From Thioalkalivibrio sp. (GTDB lineage: Bacteria > Pseudomonadota > Gammaproteobacteria > Ectothiorhodospirales > Ectothiorhodospiraceae): a stretch of DNA of 6,953 nucleotides. Numbering within the stretch: position 1 is the stretch's first letter; every line of letters begins with the position of its first letter. Positions 1-6,953 of this stretch are shown piece after piece. The stretch lies in contig SLNI01000243.1 of assembly GCA_007133115.1 (NCBI GenBank), positions 1 to 6,953 on the forward strand, given 5' to 3'. Position numbers and translations under genes: made by a program. The notes under the pieces are model-generated. The model was given only the letters and a program-made list of their open reading frames with translations, made no database searches and was not told where the DNA came from.

Positions 1-509
1 CGCTGACGCCCGGCCAACTGCTTGCCGAGCTCAACCGGCTCGGGGGAGAGAATGGGGTTGGACGCCTGGACCTGGTCGAGAACCGGTACGTGGGCATGAA
101 GTCGCGCGGTTGTTACGAAACGCCTGGCGGCACCATTCTGCTCAAGGCCCGGCGTGCACTGGAGTCCCTGACGCTGGACCGCGAGGTGGCGCATCTGAAG
201 GACGAACTGATGCCGCGCTACGCCAGCCTGATCTACAACGGGTACTGGTGGAGCCCGGAACGAAGGATGCTGCAGGCGGCGATCGACCAGACCCAGTCGG
301 TGGTCAATGGCTCGGTACGGCTGCGGCTCTACAAGGGGAATGTCATCGTCGCGGGCCGTCGTTCGGAATCGGACAGCCTGTTCGACGACACGCTCGCCAC
401 CTTCGAGGACGACGCGGGCGCCTATGACCAGAAGGATGCCGCGGGCTTCATCAAGCTCAACGCTTTGCGGCTCCGGATCGCGGCCGGGCGCAACCGGTCT
501 CAAGTCTGA
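1..509 (+). CDS. argG: Argininosuccinate synthase, C-terminal part (5' end outside window)
   Basis: Argininosuccinate synthase joins citrulline and aspartate, using ATP, to give argininosuccinate, the penultimate step of arginine biosynthesis in the cytoplasm. The reading frame is open from base 3 and gives 168 residues before a TGA at 507-509. The family is usually about 400 residues, so roughly the last two fifths are present. Family-typical segments are visible: a block around [18 protein letters not shown], which belongs to the C-terminal substrate-binding and oligomerisation part, then [20 protein letters not shown], then [16 protein letters not shown], and a closing segment with [11 protein letters not shown]. 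An ATG at 90 in the same frame is internal, because the conserved sequence continues upstream of it. The nucleotide-binding N-terminal half is not in the window. No frameshift is seen. The next gene on the same strand starts 130 bases downstream and is functionally unrelated. Confidence 0.96.
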   Translation, partial: LTPGQLLAELNRLGGENGVGRLDLVENRYVGMKSRGCYETPGGTILLKARRALESLTLDREVAHLKDELMPRYASLIYNGYWWSPERRMLQAAIDQTQSVVNGSVRLRLYKGNVIVAGRRSESDSLFDDTLATFEDDAGAYDQKDAAGFIKLNALRLRIAAGRNRSQV

Positions 510-639
510 GTCGGCCGGCCGGGCCCGTGATGCACTCGTTCTCGCCCGGCGCTTCGGGAAAGGATGTCGCGAACTCGCATATGGACGAAATTTCCCGCAG
601 GCTTGGACTTTTCCGGCAATGATCGGGGTCCCCATCACC
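510..639. other. argG-mlaA intergenic gap, possible 3' hairpin
   Basis: This is the longest gap between genes on the plus strand apart from the window's right edge. It holds a 7-base inverted repeat, GCCGGGC at 518-524 and GCCCGGC at 544-550, with a 19-base loop, soon after the argG stop. It could fold in the mRNA, but no T-run follows, so a classical intrinsic terminator is not supported. I looked for a sigma70 promoter for mlaA and found no convincing -35/-10 pair. The weak GCATAT at 577-582 lacks a good partner. The mlaA operon promoter may be here in a form I cannot recognise, or transcription may read through from argG. Confidence 0.3.
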
Positions 640-1428
640 ATGCGACCGCGTGACGTCTTTACGCGCCTGCTCGTGGCCATTGCGGTCTCGACCCTCGTCG
701 GCTGTGCCACAGTGCCGAGCGAGGACCGGCATCCCTCCGATCCGTTCGAGCGCTACAACCGCGCGGTCTTCACCTTCAATGACGGCCTCGATCGTGCCAT
801 CCTCAAACCGACTGCAGAGGCCTATTCGGAGTTGCCACAGCCGGTGCGGACGGGTATGGGTAACTTCTTCTCGAACTTCGACGACGTTCGGGTGGCGCTC
901 AACAACGTTCTGCAGGGCAAGTTCCACAATGCCGCTTCCGACGTGTCTCGGGTGCTGTTCAATACCAGCTTCGGCCTGCTCGGCCTGATCGACGTCGCCA
1001 GCCCGATGGGGCTGGCCAAAAACAATGAGGACTTCGGGCAGACCCTGGGTTATTGGGGCATGCCCGCCGGACCGTATCTCCAGATTCCGTTCCTGGGTCC
1101 CAGCACGGCGCGGGACGCGCCCGCCCGGGTCGTCGATTTCTACACGAACCCCCGCAACTACACGATTGGCGGGCGGCGTGAGCTTCGCGACTATTGGGTG
1201 CCCCTCGCGCTGCTCGACCTCGTGGATACCCGGGCCGGTCTGCTTTCGACGGAAGCGGCCCTGGCGGCTCTGTCCGATGACCGCTACGTCGCTCTGCGCG
1301 ATCTCTGGTTGCAGAGGCGGGAATTCCTCGTGCGCGATGGCGAGGCTGCAGACGATGACGAGTGGCTGGACGAGTTGGATGAGCTGGAGGCGTTGGAGGC
1401 CCTGGAGCGGGAGGGAAGCACTCAGTGA
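640..1428 (+). CDS. mlaA: MlaA (VacJ) outer-membrane lipoprotein, phospholipid-removal pathway
   Basis: MlaA sits in the outer membrane as a ring-shaped lipoprotein. It takes mislocalised phospholipid from the outer leaflet and passes it to periplasmic MlaC, and then to the MlaFEDB complex, maintaining lipid asymmetry. The product is 262 residues. It begins with a lipoprotein signal (Arg at 2, 4 and 9, hydrophobic stretch 10-20) and a lipobox LVGC, giving lipidated Cys22. The family core follows: DPFERYNRAVFTFND (34-48), a block with NFFSNFDDVRVALNNVLQGK, then NTSFGLLGLIDVAS, and GYWGMPAGPYLQIPFLGPS. The last 30 residues (about 233-262) form an unusually acidic tail. The ATG at 640 was chosen because it gives a compact signal peptide; an in-frame ATG at 619 would add seven residues and has a poorer upstream site. 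Neither start has a strong Shine-Dalgarno. The stop overlaps the next gene's GTG. The other mla genes are not in the window. Confidence 0.95.
   Translation: MRPRDVFTRLLVAIAVSTLVGCATVPSEDRHPSDPFERYNRAVFTFNDGLDRAILKPTAEAYSELPQPVRTGMGNFFSNFDDVRVALNNVLQGKFHNAASDVSRVLFNTSFGLLGLIDVASPMGLAKNNEDFGQTLGYWGMPAGPYLQIPFLGPSTARDAPARVVDFYTNPRNYTIGGRRELRDYWVPLALLDLVDTRAGLLSTEAALAALSDDRYVALRDLWLQRREFLVRDGEAADDDEWLDELDELEALEALEREGSTQ
1410..1414 (+). promoter_or_regulatory. Ribosome binding site fixing the GTG start of the membrane protein
   Basis: A GGAGG, within the purine-rich run GGGAGGGAAG at 1409-1418, lies 10 bases before the GTG at 1425. It lies inside the end of mlaA. This supports the GTG that overlaps the mlaA stop over the later ATG at 1443, which has no comparable site. 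Confidence 0.65.
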
Positions 1429-1948
1429 GCCTCGCGACGGTCATGCCTATGCTGGAGATTCTTACCCTCCGGCGGGGGCCACAGGATCTGCCGGCCGGTT
1501 ACCCGGTGCTGGGGTTCTGGATGGGTGCGTCCCTTATTTCCGGGGTGCTGGTGGCCGGCCCGCAGCATGGGTTCGCCGCGAGCGTGCTGCTGGGGGGGCT
1601 CGACCTGCTGGTGCTCTACCTGTTCGTTGTGGCGCTGCTCCGCGTCAAGGGTTTATCCGCCGGGCGATGGCTGCAGACCTATACGGCGTTGGTCGGTGTC
1701 AGCGCAGTGCTCGGTCTGGTCATGAGTGCACTCCTTTGGATGGTTCCACCGGATTTCGAGAATGGCAGTGTCTCGGCGCCTGCCATGCTGCTTTATCTCG
1801 GTCTGGTGGTCTGGCTGCTGTTGGCATTCGGTCACATTCTCCAGAAGGCCCTGGAGCTCGACTTGCGTATGACTGGCGTGGCGATCGCCCTCGGCTTTCT
1901 GATTCTCTCCAGCGTGGTCACCCAGTTGGCCCTCGGTTGGGTGACCGC

Positions 1949-1952
<4 letters not shown>
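1425..1952 (+). CDS. Unrecognised five-helix inner-membrane protein
   Basis: I do not recognise this 175-residue protein with certainty; its general look is that of small multi-pass proteins such as the YIP1-like group, but that is only a resemblance. Five hydrophobic segments are visible at about 28-45, 52-72, 87-107, 119-139 and 150-173. Only short loops and a soluble N-terminus of about 25 residues separate them. Charged residues are few: an RR pair at 16-17, Arg73/Lys75 after helix 2, and Lys141, Glu144, Asp146 and Arg148 between helices 4 and 5. An Asp60 lies inside helix 2 and a His137 at the end of helix 4. No catalytic motif is evident. The GTG start overlaps the mlaA stop (GTGA), and its own stop overlaps the mpl start (ATGA). 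It is therefore made together with an outer-membrane lipid protein and a cell-wall recycling ligase, and an envelope role is a fair inference but unproven. Confidence 0.85.
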
Positions 1953-3317
<1,365 letters not shown>

Positions 3318-3331
<14 letters not shown>

Positions 3332-3953
3332 CGTAGCCCTGGCTCTGACCGGGGCCTCGGGCATCCAGTATGGGGTGCGTCTGCTGGAATGCCTTGTGCG
3401 TACGGGTGCGGGCGTTCACCTGATGCTATCGCGCCCGGCCCAGGTGGTCCTGGGACTCGAAACCGACCTCGCCGTGCCCGGTCGGCCGGCCGAGATCGCA
3501 CGGTTCTTCAGCACGCGCTTTGCTGCAGCCGATGGCCAGATCCGATGCTACGGTCCAGATCAGTGGACGGCGCCCGTGGCCAGTGGCTCGGCGGTACCGA
3601 GGGCCATGGTGGTCTGCCCCTGTTCCACGGCCACGGTGTCGGCCGTCGCCTCCGGGGCTTCGCGTAGCCTGATCGAACGCGCCGCGGACGTGGTTCTGAA
3701 AGAACGGCGCAAGCTGATCCTGGTGGTCCGTGAGACCCCCTTTTCCGAAATCCATCTGGAAAACATGCTCCGACTCGCCCGCATGGGGGCGGTGATCATG
3801 CCGGCAAACCCCGCTTTCTACCATCGTCCGCAGACGCTGGACGACCTCGTCGATTTCATGGTCGCGCGCATCCTGGATCACCTGGACATCGAACACGATC
3901 TGGTTCCCCGCTGGGGGCGCAATCCGGAAGATACCAGGGGGCTCGAGACGTGA
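3318..3953 (+). CDS. ubiX: UbiX flavin prenyltransferase
   Basis: UbiX transfers a dimethylallyl group to reduced FMN, making prenylated FMN. This is the cofactor of the UbiD decarboxylase in ubiquinone biosynthesis and of related decarboxylases. The product is 211 residues, typical of the family. It has the flavoprotein-like start LALTGASGIQYGVRLLE, with GASG at 12-15. A central VVCPCSTATVSAVASG follows, with the PCS at 101-103, and then the signature VVRETPFSEIHLENMLRLARMG, where Arg138 and Glu139 match the conserved catalytic RE pair. The block VIMPANPAFYHRPQTLDDLVDFMVARILDHL follows. The start is the ATG preceded by GGGAG; the frame is open further upstream, but only as an out-of-frame copy of mpl. 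The gene overlaps mpl by 14 bases and its TGA overlaps the GTG of the next gene. No ubiD is in the window. The last 20 residues, after the conserved region, look variable. Confidence 0.95.
3936..3941 (+). promoter_or_regulatory. Ribosome binding site fixing the GTG start of the LON-domain gene
   Basis: A purine run, AGGGGG, sits eight bases before the GTG at 3950, within the end of ubiX. It supports the GTG that overlaps the ubiX stop; the conserved first strand of the LON domain begins only a few residues later, so no downstream start would fit. Confidence 0.55.
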
Positions 3954-4534
3954 CCGAACGCCCTCTGTTCCCGTTGAACACCGTGCTGTTTCCGGACGGG
4001 CTGCTGCCCCTGCGCATCTTCGAGACACGCTATGTCGATATGGTGCGCGACTGCATGCGTGCTGGCGGTGGGGGGTTCGTGGTGGTGTCCATACTCGAAG
4101 GTGCCGAGACTTCGACGGAGGCGCGGTTTTCCGAGGTGGGTACTCGCGCCGAGATCATCGACTGGGACCAGCGCCCGGATGGCCTTCTCGGGATCCTCGC
4201 CTGTGGTCGCGAACGGGTGCGTGTTCGCTCCCATCAGCAACGCAGCGATGGCCTGATCGTGGCGCAAGTGGATCCGATCGAGGAATGGCCTCCGCTGGAT
4301 CTGCCCCTCGAATATGCCTCGCTGGCCGGCTTGCTCGAACGTCTTCTGGATCAACTGGGCACACCATGGTCGCACCTGACACGCCAGCTCGGCGATGCCT
4401 CCTGGGTGGTCGGACGACTGGTCGAGCTATTGCCTCTAGATCGGGCGATCAAGCAGGCGTTGCTGGAGGAGGACGATCCCCTGCGGCGTCTCGAACGGCT
4501 CCGAGGAGCCATGCTGGCGGTACCCGATTCCTGA
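3950..4534 (+). CDS. Stand-alone LON substrate-binding-domain protein
   Basis: This 194-residue protein matches the N-terminal substrate-binding domain of Lon protease (LON_substr_bdg type) but has no ATPase or protease part. The opening RPLFPLNTVLFPDGLLPLRIFE (from residue 4) and the following TRYVDMV are the family hallmark. Next come a strand GGFVVVSILEG, a block VGTRAEIIDWDQRPDGLLGILACGRERVRVRS typical of the second half of the beta domain, and a helical C-terminal half ending in LLEEDDPLRRLERLRG. In the family the domain recognises protein substrates; for these short forms the role is not established. No Walker motif or Ser-Lys dyad is present, so it should not be proteolytic itself. It is the last gene of the operon. 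It starts at GTG overlapping the ubiX TGA and ends where the promoter of the next gene begins. Confidence 0.9.
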   Translation: MTERPLFPLNTVLFPDGLLPLRIFETRYVDMVRDCMRAGGGGFVVVSILEGAETSTEARFSEVGTRAEIIDWDQRPDGLLGILACGRERVRVRSHQQRSDGLIVAQVDPIEEWPPLDLPLEYASLAGLLERLLDQLGTPWSHLTRQLGDASWVVGRLVELLPLDRAIKQALLEEDDPLRRLERLRGAMLAVPDS

Positions 4535-4559
4535 CACGGACAGTGTCTGCTGGTATCGT
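4531..4559 (+). promoter_or_regulatory. Probable sigma70 promoter for the thioredoxin gene
   Basis: CTGACA at 4531-4536 matches the -35 consensus at five of six bases. After an exact 17-base spacer, TATCGT at 4554-4559 matches the -10 at four of six, and a TG at 4551-4552 gives an extended -10. Transcription would start near 4566, about 24 bases before the ATG. The -35 overlaps the stop codon of the preceding gene. A short inverted repeat, GACAC (4533-4537) and GTGTC (4543-4547), lies across the -35 and spacer and could be an operator or chance. Confidence 0.45.
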
Positions 4560-4589
4560 CCGCGTAAACATTACCTATGGGAGCCTTTT

Positions 4590-4970
4590 ATGGCCGTTCA
4601 GGAACTGACGCAGGACAACTTCGAAGCCACCGTGACCGGAAGCGACATCGTCATCGTCGACTTCTGGGCCCCCTGGTGCGCTCCGTGCCGGACGTTTGCC
4701 CCGACGTTCGAGGCCGCTTCGGACCAACACGGCGACATCGTGTTTGCGAAAGTGAACACCGAGGACGAACAGGGTCTGGCGGCGGCGTTCCAGATCCGGT
4801 CGATTCCGACGCTGATGATCTTCCGTGAGAAAGTGATCATCTTTTCACAGCCCGGCATGCTGAGCGCCGGCCAGCTGGACGATGTGATCGGCAAGGTGCG
4901 CGAGCTCGACATGGCGCAGGTGCACGAGGATATCCGCAAGCAGCAGGAAGGCGCGGGCGGCAACGCCTGA
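4590..4970 (+). CDS. Thioredoxin-family protein, WCAPC active site
   Basis: This is a small cytoplasmic thioredoxin-fold protein of 126 residues with no signal peptide. The fold is complete: a first strand and helix QELTQDNFEATV, a central strand with Asp24 at the position of the buried thioredoxin Asp, the redox motif WCAPC with Cys30 and Cys33, and the cis-proline loop IRSIPTLMIF with Pro73. The closing segment SQPGMLSAGQLDDVI matches the last strand and helix. Classical thioredoxin has WCGPC; the Gly-to-Ala change is seen in related thioredoxin-like proteins and should shift redox potential or partner choice only modestly. A charged tail of about 20 residues (ELDMAQVHEDIRKQQEG and on) extends beyond the usual 108-residue fold. 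The ATG at 4590 has GGGAG at 4579-4583, six bases upstream. Its own promoter is likely, and the gap to the permease gene is 36 bases, so the two may share a transcript. I do not assign it as the main trxA. Confidence 0.92.
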   Translation: MAVQELTQDNFEATVTGSDIVIVDFWAPWCAPCRTFAPTFEAASDQHGDIVFAKVNTEDEQGLAAAFQIRSIPTLMIFREKVIIFSQPGMLSAGQLDDVIGKVRELDMAQVHEDIRKQQEGAGGNA

Positions 4971-4989
4971 TCCTGCGTTAATCCCGCTC

Positions 4990-5003
4990 CGCGCGGAAGC
5001 GCG
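4990..5003 (+). promoter_or_regulatory. Small hairpin presenting the permease Shine-Dalgarno
   Basis: CGCGC at 4990-4994 pairs with GCGCG at 4999-5003 around GGAA, a loop of the GNRA type. The likely ribosome binding site GGAAG (4995-4999) is the loop plus the first stem base, seven bases before the ATG at 5007. The Shine-Dalgarno would be held in the loop rather than buried. No T-run follows, so it is not a terminator of the thioredoxin gene. Confidence 0.3.
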
Positions 5004-5006
5004 CCC

Positions 5007-5942
5007 ATGCTCGGCATCATGACCCAGATGGGCGCGCTGATCGTTTGCGGCGTCGCCTGGAGCCGTCTTCGACCCGGTGGACTTGGCGCGGACGAGACCC
5101 GCCGTGTTCTGACCACACTGGTCTACTACCTGTTATTGCCGGCACTGGTTCTCAAGGTGCTCTGGGCGGCCCCCCTGGGAATGGTCTCCGTGCAGATCGC
5201 GTTGGTCGCGGCGGTGACCGTGCTCGCCGGGCTTGCACTGACCGCTCTGGCCTGCCGGGTCTGCCAGCCGAGCCGTGCCGCCATCGGTGCGATGATGCTC
5301 GCGGCGGCCTGGCCGAACGCCGTTTACCTGGGACTGCCGATTCTGGATCGCCTGTTCGGTGAGGCCGGACGTGCGGTGGCAATCCAGTACGACCTGTTCG
5401 GCGCGCTGCCGCTCCTGCTCACCGTGGGTGTCGTGATTGCCCGGCATTACGGGGACCGCGCCGGTGAGCCGGTGGGTCCGCTTCGGGGGCTGTTCGCGGT
5501 GCCGTCGATCTGGGCGGCGATCCTCGCCGTGACCCTGAACCTCTCCGGAATCGCGATACCTTCGTGGCTCGATGAATGGCTGGGCTTTCTGGGTCACTCG
5601 GTGACACCGCTGATGCTGTTCTCGCTGGGGCTCGCGCTGGTGTTCGACCGCTTTCGTTGGCAGGACACTCCGGCATTGGCGACGGTCACGGTGGTCCAGT
5701 TGATTCTGGCGCCCCTGGTGGCCCTGAGCCTGGTGGTAGGGCTCGGGATGCAGGGAGTCCCGGCGATGGGTACGGTCCTCGAGGCGGCGATGCCGGCGAT
5801 GGTGCTGGGCCTGGTGTTCGCTGACCGGTTCGGCCTCGATACGGGACTCTATGCGGCCGCCGTGACCCTGACCACCGCAATCTCGCTGGTGACGTTACCT
5901 TTGTGGTTTGCGTTGTTGCAGACACTGACGGTGCTGCAGTAG
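5007..5942 (+). CDS. AEC-family (auxin efflux carrier type) permease
   Basis: This is an integral inner-membrane transporter of 311 residues, the usual length of bacterial AEC-family carriers, whose known members move small organic acids such as malate or malonate. About ten hydrophobic segments can be drawn, near 5-20, 34-54, 58-82, 91-111, 123-145, 161-180, 192-213, 221-247, 252-271 and 281-308. They fall into two halves of five around a polar loop at about 146-160. Helix 4 carries NAVYLGLPIL (104-113), the family's Asn-Gly-Pro signature, and the second half has AAMPAMVLGLVFADRFGLD, a matching conserved block. Substrate cannot be read from the sequence. No alternative start exists upstream, because a stop lies in frame at 4968-4970; an ATG at 5019 is possible but would cut the first helix. 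The gene follows the thioredoxin by 36 bases and converges with the secreted-protein gene. Confidence 0.93.
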   Translation: MLGIMTQMGALIVCGVAWSRLRPGGLGADETRRVLTTLVYYLLLPALVLKVLWAAPLGMVSVQIALVAAVTVLAGLALTALACRVCQPSRAAIGAMMLAAAWPNAVYLGLPILDRLFGEAGRAVAIQYDLFGALPLLLTVGVVIARHYGDRAGEPVGPLRGLFAVPSIWAAILAVTLNLSGIAIPSWLDEWLGFLGHSVTPLMLFSLGLALVFDRFRWQDTPALATVTVVQLILAPLVALSLVVGLGMQGVPAMGTVLEAAMPAMVLGLVFADRFGLDTGLYAAAVTLTTAISLVTLPLWFALLQTLTVLQ

Positions 5943-5974
5943 CCGCGCGTTCCCTACTACTACGGGTGTTGCCT

Positions 5975-6820
5975 TCAACGCGGCTGCTGCCGCCGTTCCC
6001 GCAGCCAGCGGCCCGGAAGGGCGGACGGGACAGGGCCCGGGTCCGCGCCGGTCGTGTCGGCTGTGGACGTCGGTGGCTTTTGGTATCCGTCCGGCCGCGG
6101 ACCGGCGGGAATTGCACGCAGGCCATCGAAATACAACCTGCCGCCCGAGGCGTTGCCTGCCGCGTCCATGGTGATCAGGAAACTGTCGAAATGGAACGTC
6201 TCGCCATCGACGCGGCCATCTCCGTTGACCCATCCCTGCACCGGATCCCGATTGAAATCCCAGACGATGCGCTGCCACCCGTCCCAGTCGACCGTGTACC
6301 AGCGGGAGCCTTCGAGCTGGCCCCGGCCGTCCCGAATCAGCAGACGAAAGCGGTTTTCAGAACCGTCGCCCAGCACGAACACCTCGAGTGCCTGGCCGGG
6401 CCCGAATCGGCGGTGCGGCTGTGCTGCGACCGGGTGGGGCATATGCAGTCTCAGCAAGTGGCTGCCCGCTCCGCCCGCCACGGGTTCCAGAAATGGGATC
6501 TCCGTGTCCCAGCGGAAATCCAGGCGCATGGCGCCTCCGCTGCCGTGCGGATGCCCCCGAGCCCGATCGCGATCCTGATCGATCATCGCGGCGGCAATCG
6601 TTGTTTCATCGATGACTACACCAGAGAAGGTTCCGCTGCGGTCCGGCGGCCACCAGTTGGTGATCCCGCCATCGAAATCATCGATCAGGCCGATGGTAGA
6701 AGGGTAGGCGAATCCAGGTCCTTCGCCCGCGTCGGCCCAGGCCTGGGGCGGCAGGAAGAGCAGCATCAGTCCAACGAGGCCGACTGCGGGGAGCGGTTTC
6801 ACGACCCCGCAGCGGGCCAT
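5975..6820 (-). CDS. Secreted protein with carbohydrate-binding-like beta-sandwich domain, function unknown
   Basis: This 281-residue protein has a Sec signal peptide: a hydrophobic stretch at about 11-23 and a likely cleavage after AWA at 27-29. It lacks a lipobox and any later membrane helix, so it should be periplasmic or exported. Residues 43-236 look like one galactose-binding or CBM-type beta-sandwich. They open with IGLIDDFDGGITNWW (43-57), the usual DDF...W start, and include RLDFRWD (99-105), ALEVFVLGD, SRWYTVDWDGWQRIVWDF (172-189) and a last strand RLYFDGLRAI (228-237). Residues 199-206, NGDGRVDG, resemble a calcium-binding loop. The tail from 238 is rich in Pro, Thr and Gly and ends in RWLRERRQQPR. 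I see no catalytic residues, so a ligand-binding or adhesive role is inference. The start is supported by GAGG (plus-strand 6828-6831), seven bases upstream. The gene converges with the permease gene, with 32 bases between them and no terminator hairpin. Confidence 0.85.
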   Translation of the reverse strand: MARCGVVKPLPAVGLVGLMLLFLPPQAWADAGEGPGFAYPSTIGLIDDFDGGITNWWPPDRSGTFSGVVIDETTIAAAMIDQDRDRARGHPHGSGGAMRLDFRWDTEIPFLEPVAGGAGSHLLRLHMPHPVAAQPHRRFGPGQALEVFVLGDGSENRFRLLIRDGRGQLEGSRWYTVDWDGWQRIVWDFNRDPVQGWVNGDGRVDGETFHFDSFLITMDAAGNASGGRLYFDGLRAIPAGPRPDGYQKPPTSTADTTGADPGPVPSALPGRWLRERRQQPR

Positions 6821-6953
6821 ACGGAAACCTCGTTACCCGATCGCTTCTCCAGATATGTCGGCGCTGCGTTGGGCCCGGTTGCAACCGGTTGGCAATTCGT
6901 GCGGACGCTCGCCGTGCTCCGGTGGACCTCGCTGCGCTCGATAGGCACCGAAC
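6821..6953. other. Right-edge non-coding stretch, upstream of the secreted-protein gene
   Basis: I find no supportable gene in this stretch. It contains the ribosome binding site of the minus-strand gene (6828-6831) and the palindrome described separately. TTGCCA and TTGCAA occur on the minus strand at 6890-6895 and 6879-6884 as possible -35 elements, but no -10 lies at a proper distance, so I do not call a promoter. The last 50 bases are of the GCTCG/GCGCTCG-rich kind often found between genes in GC-rich genomes; their continuation is outside the window. Confidence 0.4.
6875..6888. promoter_or_regulatory. Perfect 14-base palindrome, possible operator
   Basis: CCGGTTGCAACCGG is its own reverse complement, and an overlapping AACCGGTT at 6883-6890 is also palindromic. 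It lies 54 bases upstream of the secreted-protein start, in non-coding DNA, where a dimeric regulator could bind. There is no independent evidence of function. Confidence 0.35.

Noticed and set aside
518..550. Inverted repeat after argG as a rho-independent terminator
   Set aside because: The stem is only seven pairs with a 19-base loop, and no T-run follows it.
577..583. GCATATG before mlaA as a -10 element
   Set aside because: No -35-like hexamer lies 15-19 bases upstream, and the match to the consensus is weak.
307..639. Open frame continuing upstream of the mlaA signal peptide
   Set aside because: It is argG read in another frame plus the intergenic gap; the lipoprotein signal and lipobox place the start at 640.
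1025..1948. Long open frame running into mpl from upstream, as if a fusion
   Set aside because: It is mlaA and the membrane-protein gene read out of frame. Its translation is rich in Arg, Pro, Ser and Trp with no family resemblance, and the Mpl N-terminus begins cleanly at 1949.
5943..5974. Shared terminator between the convergent permease and secreted-protein genes
   Set aside because: The 32 bases show only a TACTACTAC triplet repeat flanked by CCC and GGG; a three-pair stem without T-runs is not a credible terminator.
5895..6278. Minus-strand open frame overlapping the secreted-protein gene
   Set aside because: It is the same strand in a different frame. The signal peptide, ribosome binding site and domain-like sequence belong to the 5975-6820 frame.
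6856..6895. Sigma70 promoter for the minus-strand gene using TTGCCA or TTGCAA
   Set aside because: At 16-18 base spacing the downstream hexamers do not resemble a -10, and the nearest AT-rich sequence (ATATCT on the minus strand) is too far away.

Overview
The window is GC-rich, densely coded DNA of ordinary chromosomal character. MlaA, Mpl, UbiX and a stand-alone LON-domain protein together, joined by stop/start overlaps, suggest a gammaproteobacterium. The high GC would suit something like the Chromatiales/Ectothiorhodospiraceae or a pseudomonad relative. That placement is inferred from gene content and memory of protein families, not from a search. I see no rRNA, tRNA, CRISPR array, insertion sequence, integrase or phage gene.

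Layout. (1) Positions 1-509 hold the C-terminal 168 residues of argininosuccinate synthase (argG), whose start lies outside the window. (2) A 130-base gap follows. (3) Positions 640-4534 hold five same-strand genes with no spacing between them: mlaA, an unrecognised five-helix membrane protein, mpl, ubiX and a LON substrate-binding-domain protein. Each start overlaps the previous stop (GTGA, ATGA, a 14-base overlap, GTGA), so this is almost certainly one translationally coupled operon. (4) A 55-base gap carries a plausible sigma70 promoter and leads into a small WCAPC thioredoxin (4590-4970). (5) An AEC-family permease (5007-5942) follows after 36 bases. (6) Convergent to it, on the minus strand, a secreted protein of unknown function (5975-6820) has a signal peptide and a beta-sandwich, carbohydrate-binding-like domain. 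(7) The last 133 bases are non-coding as far as I can see and contain a perfect 14-base palindrome upstream of the secreted protein.

How the genes work together. The five-gene operon is mostly about the envelope. MlaA removes misplaced phospholipid from the outer leaflet of the outer membrane, Mpl re-ligates recycled murein tripeptide to UDP-MurNAc, and UbiX makes the prenylated flavin needed by UbiD for ubiquinone synthesis. The unknown membrane protein and the LON-domain protein are the unassigned partners. The thioredoxin, permease and secreted protein look like separate units.

I do not see a clear undescribed system. The best leads are the unassigned membrane protein locked between mlaA and mpl, the secreted beta-sandwich protein, and a few small regulatory structures.
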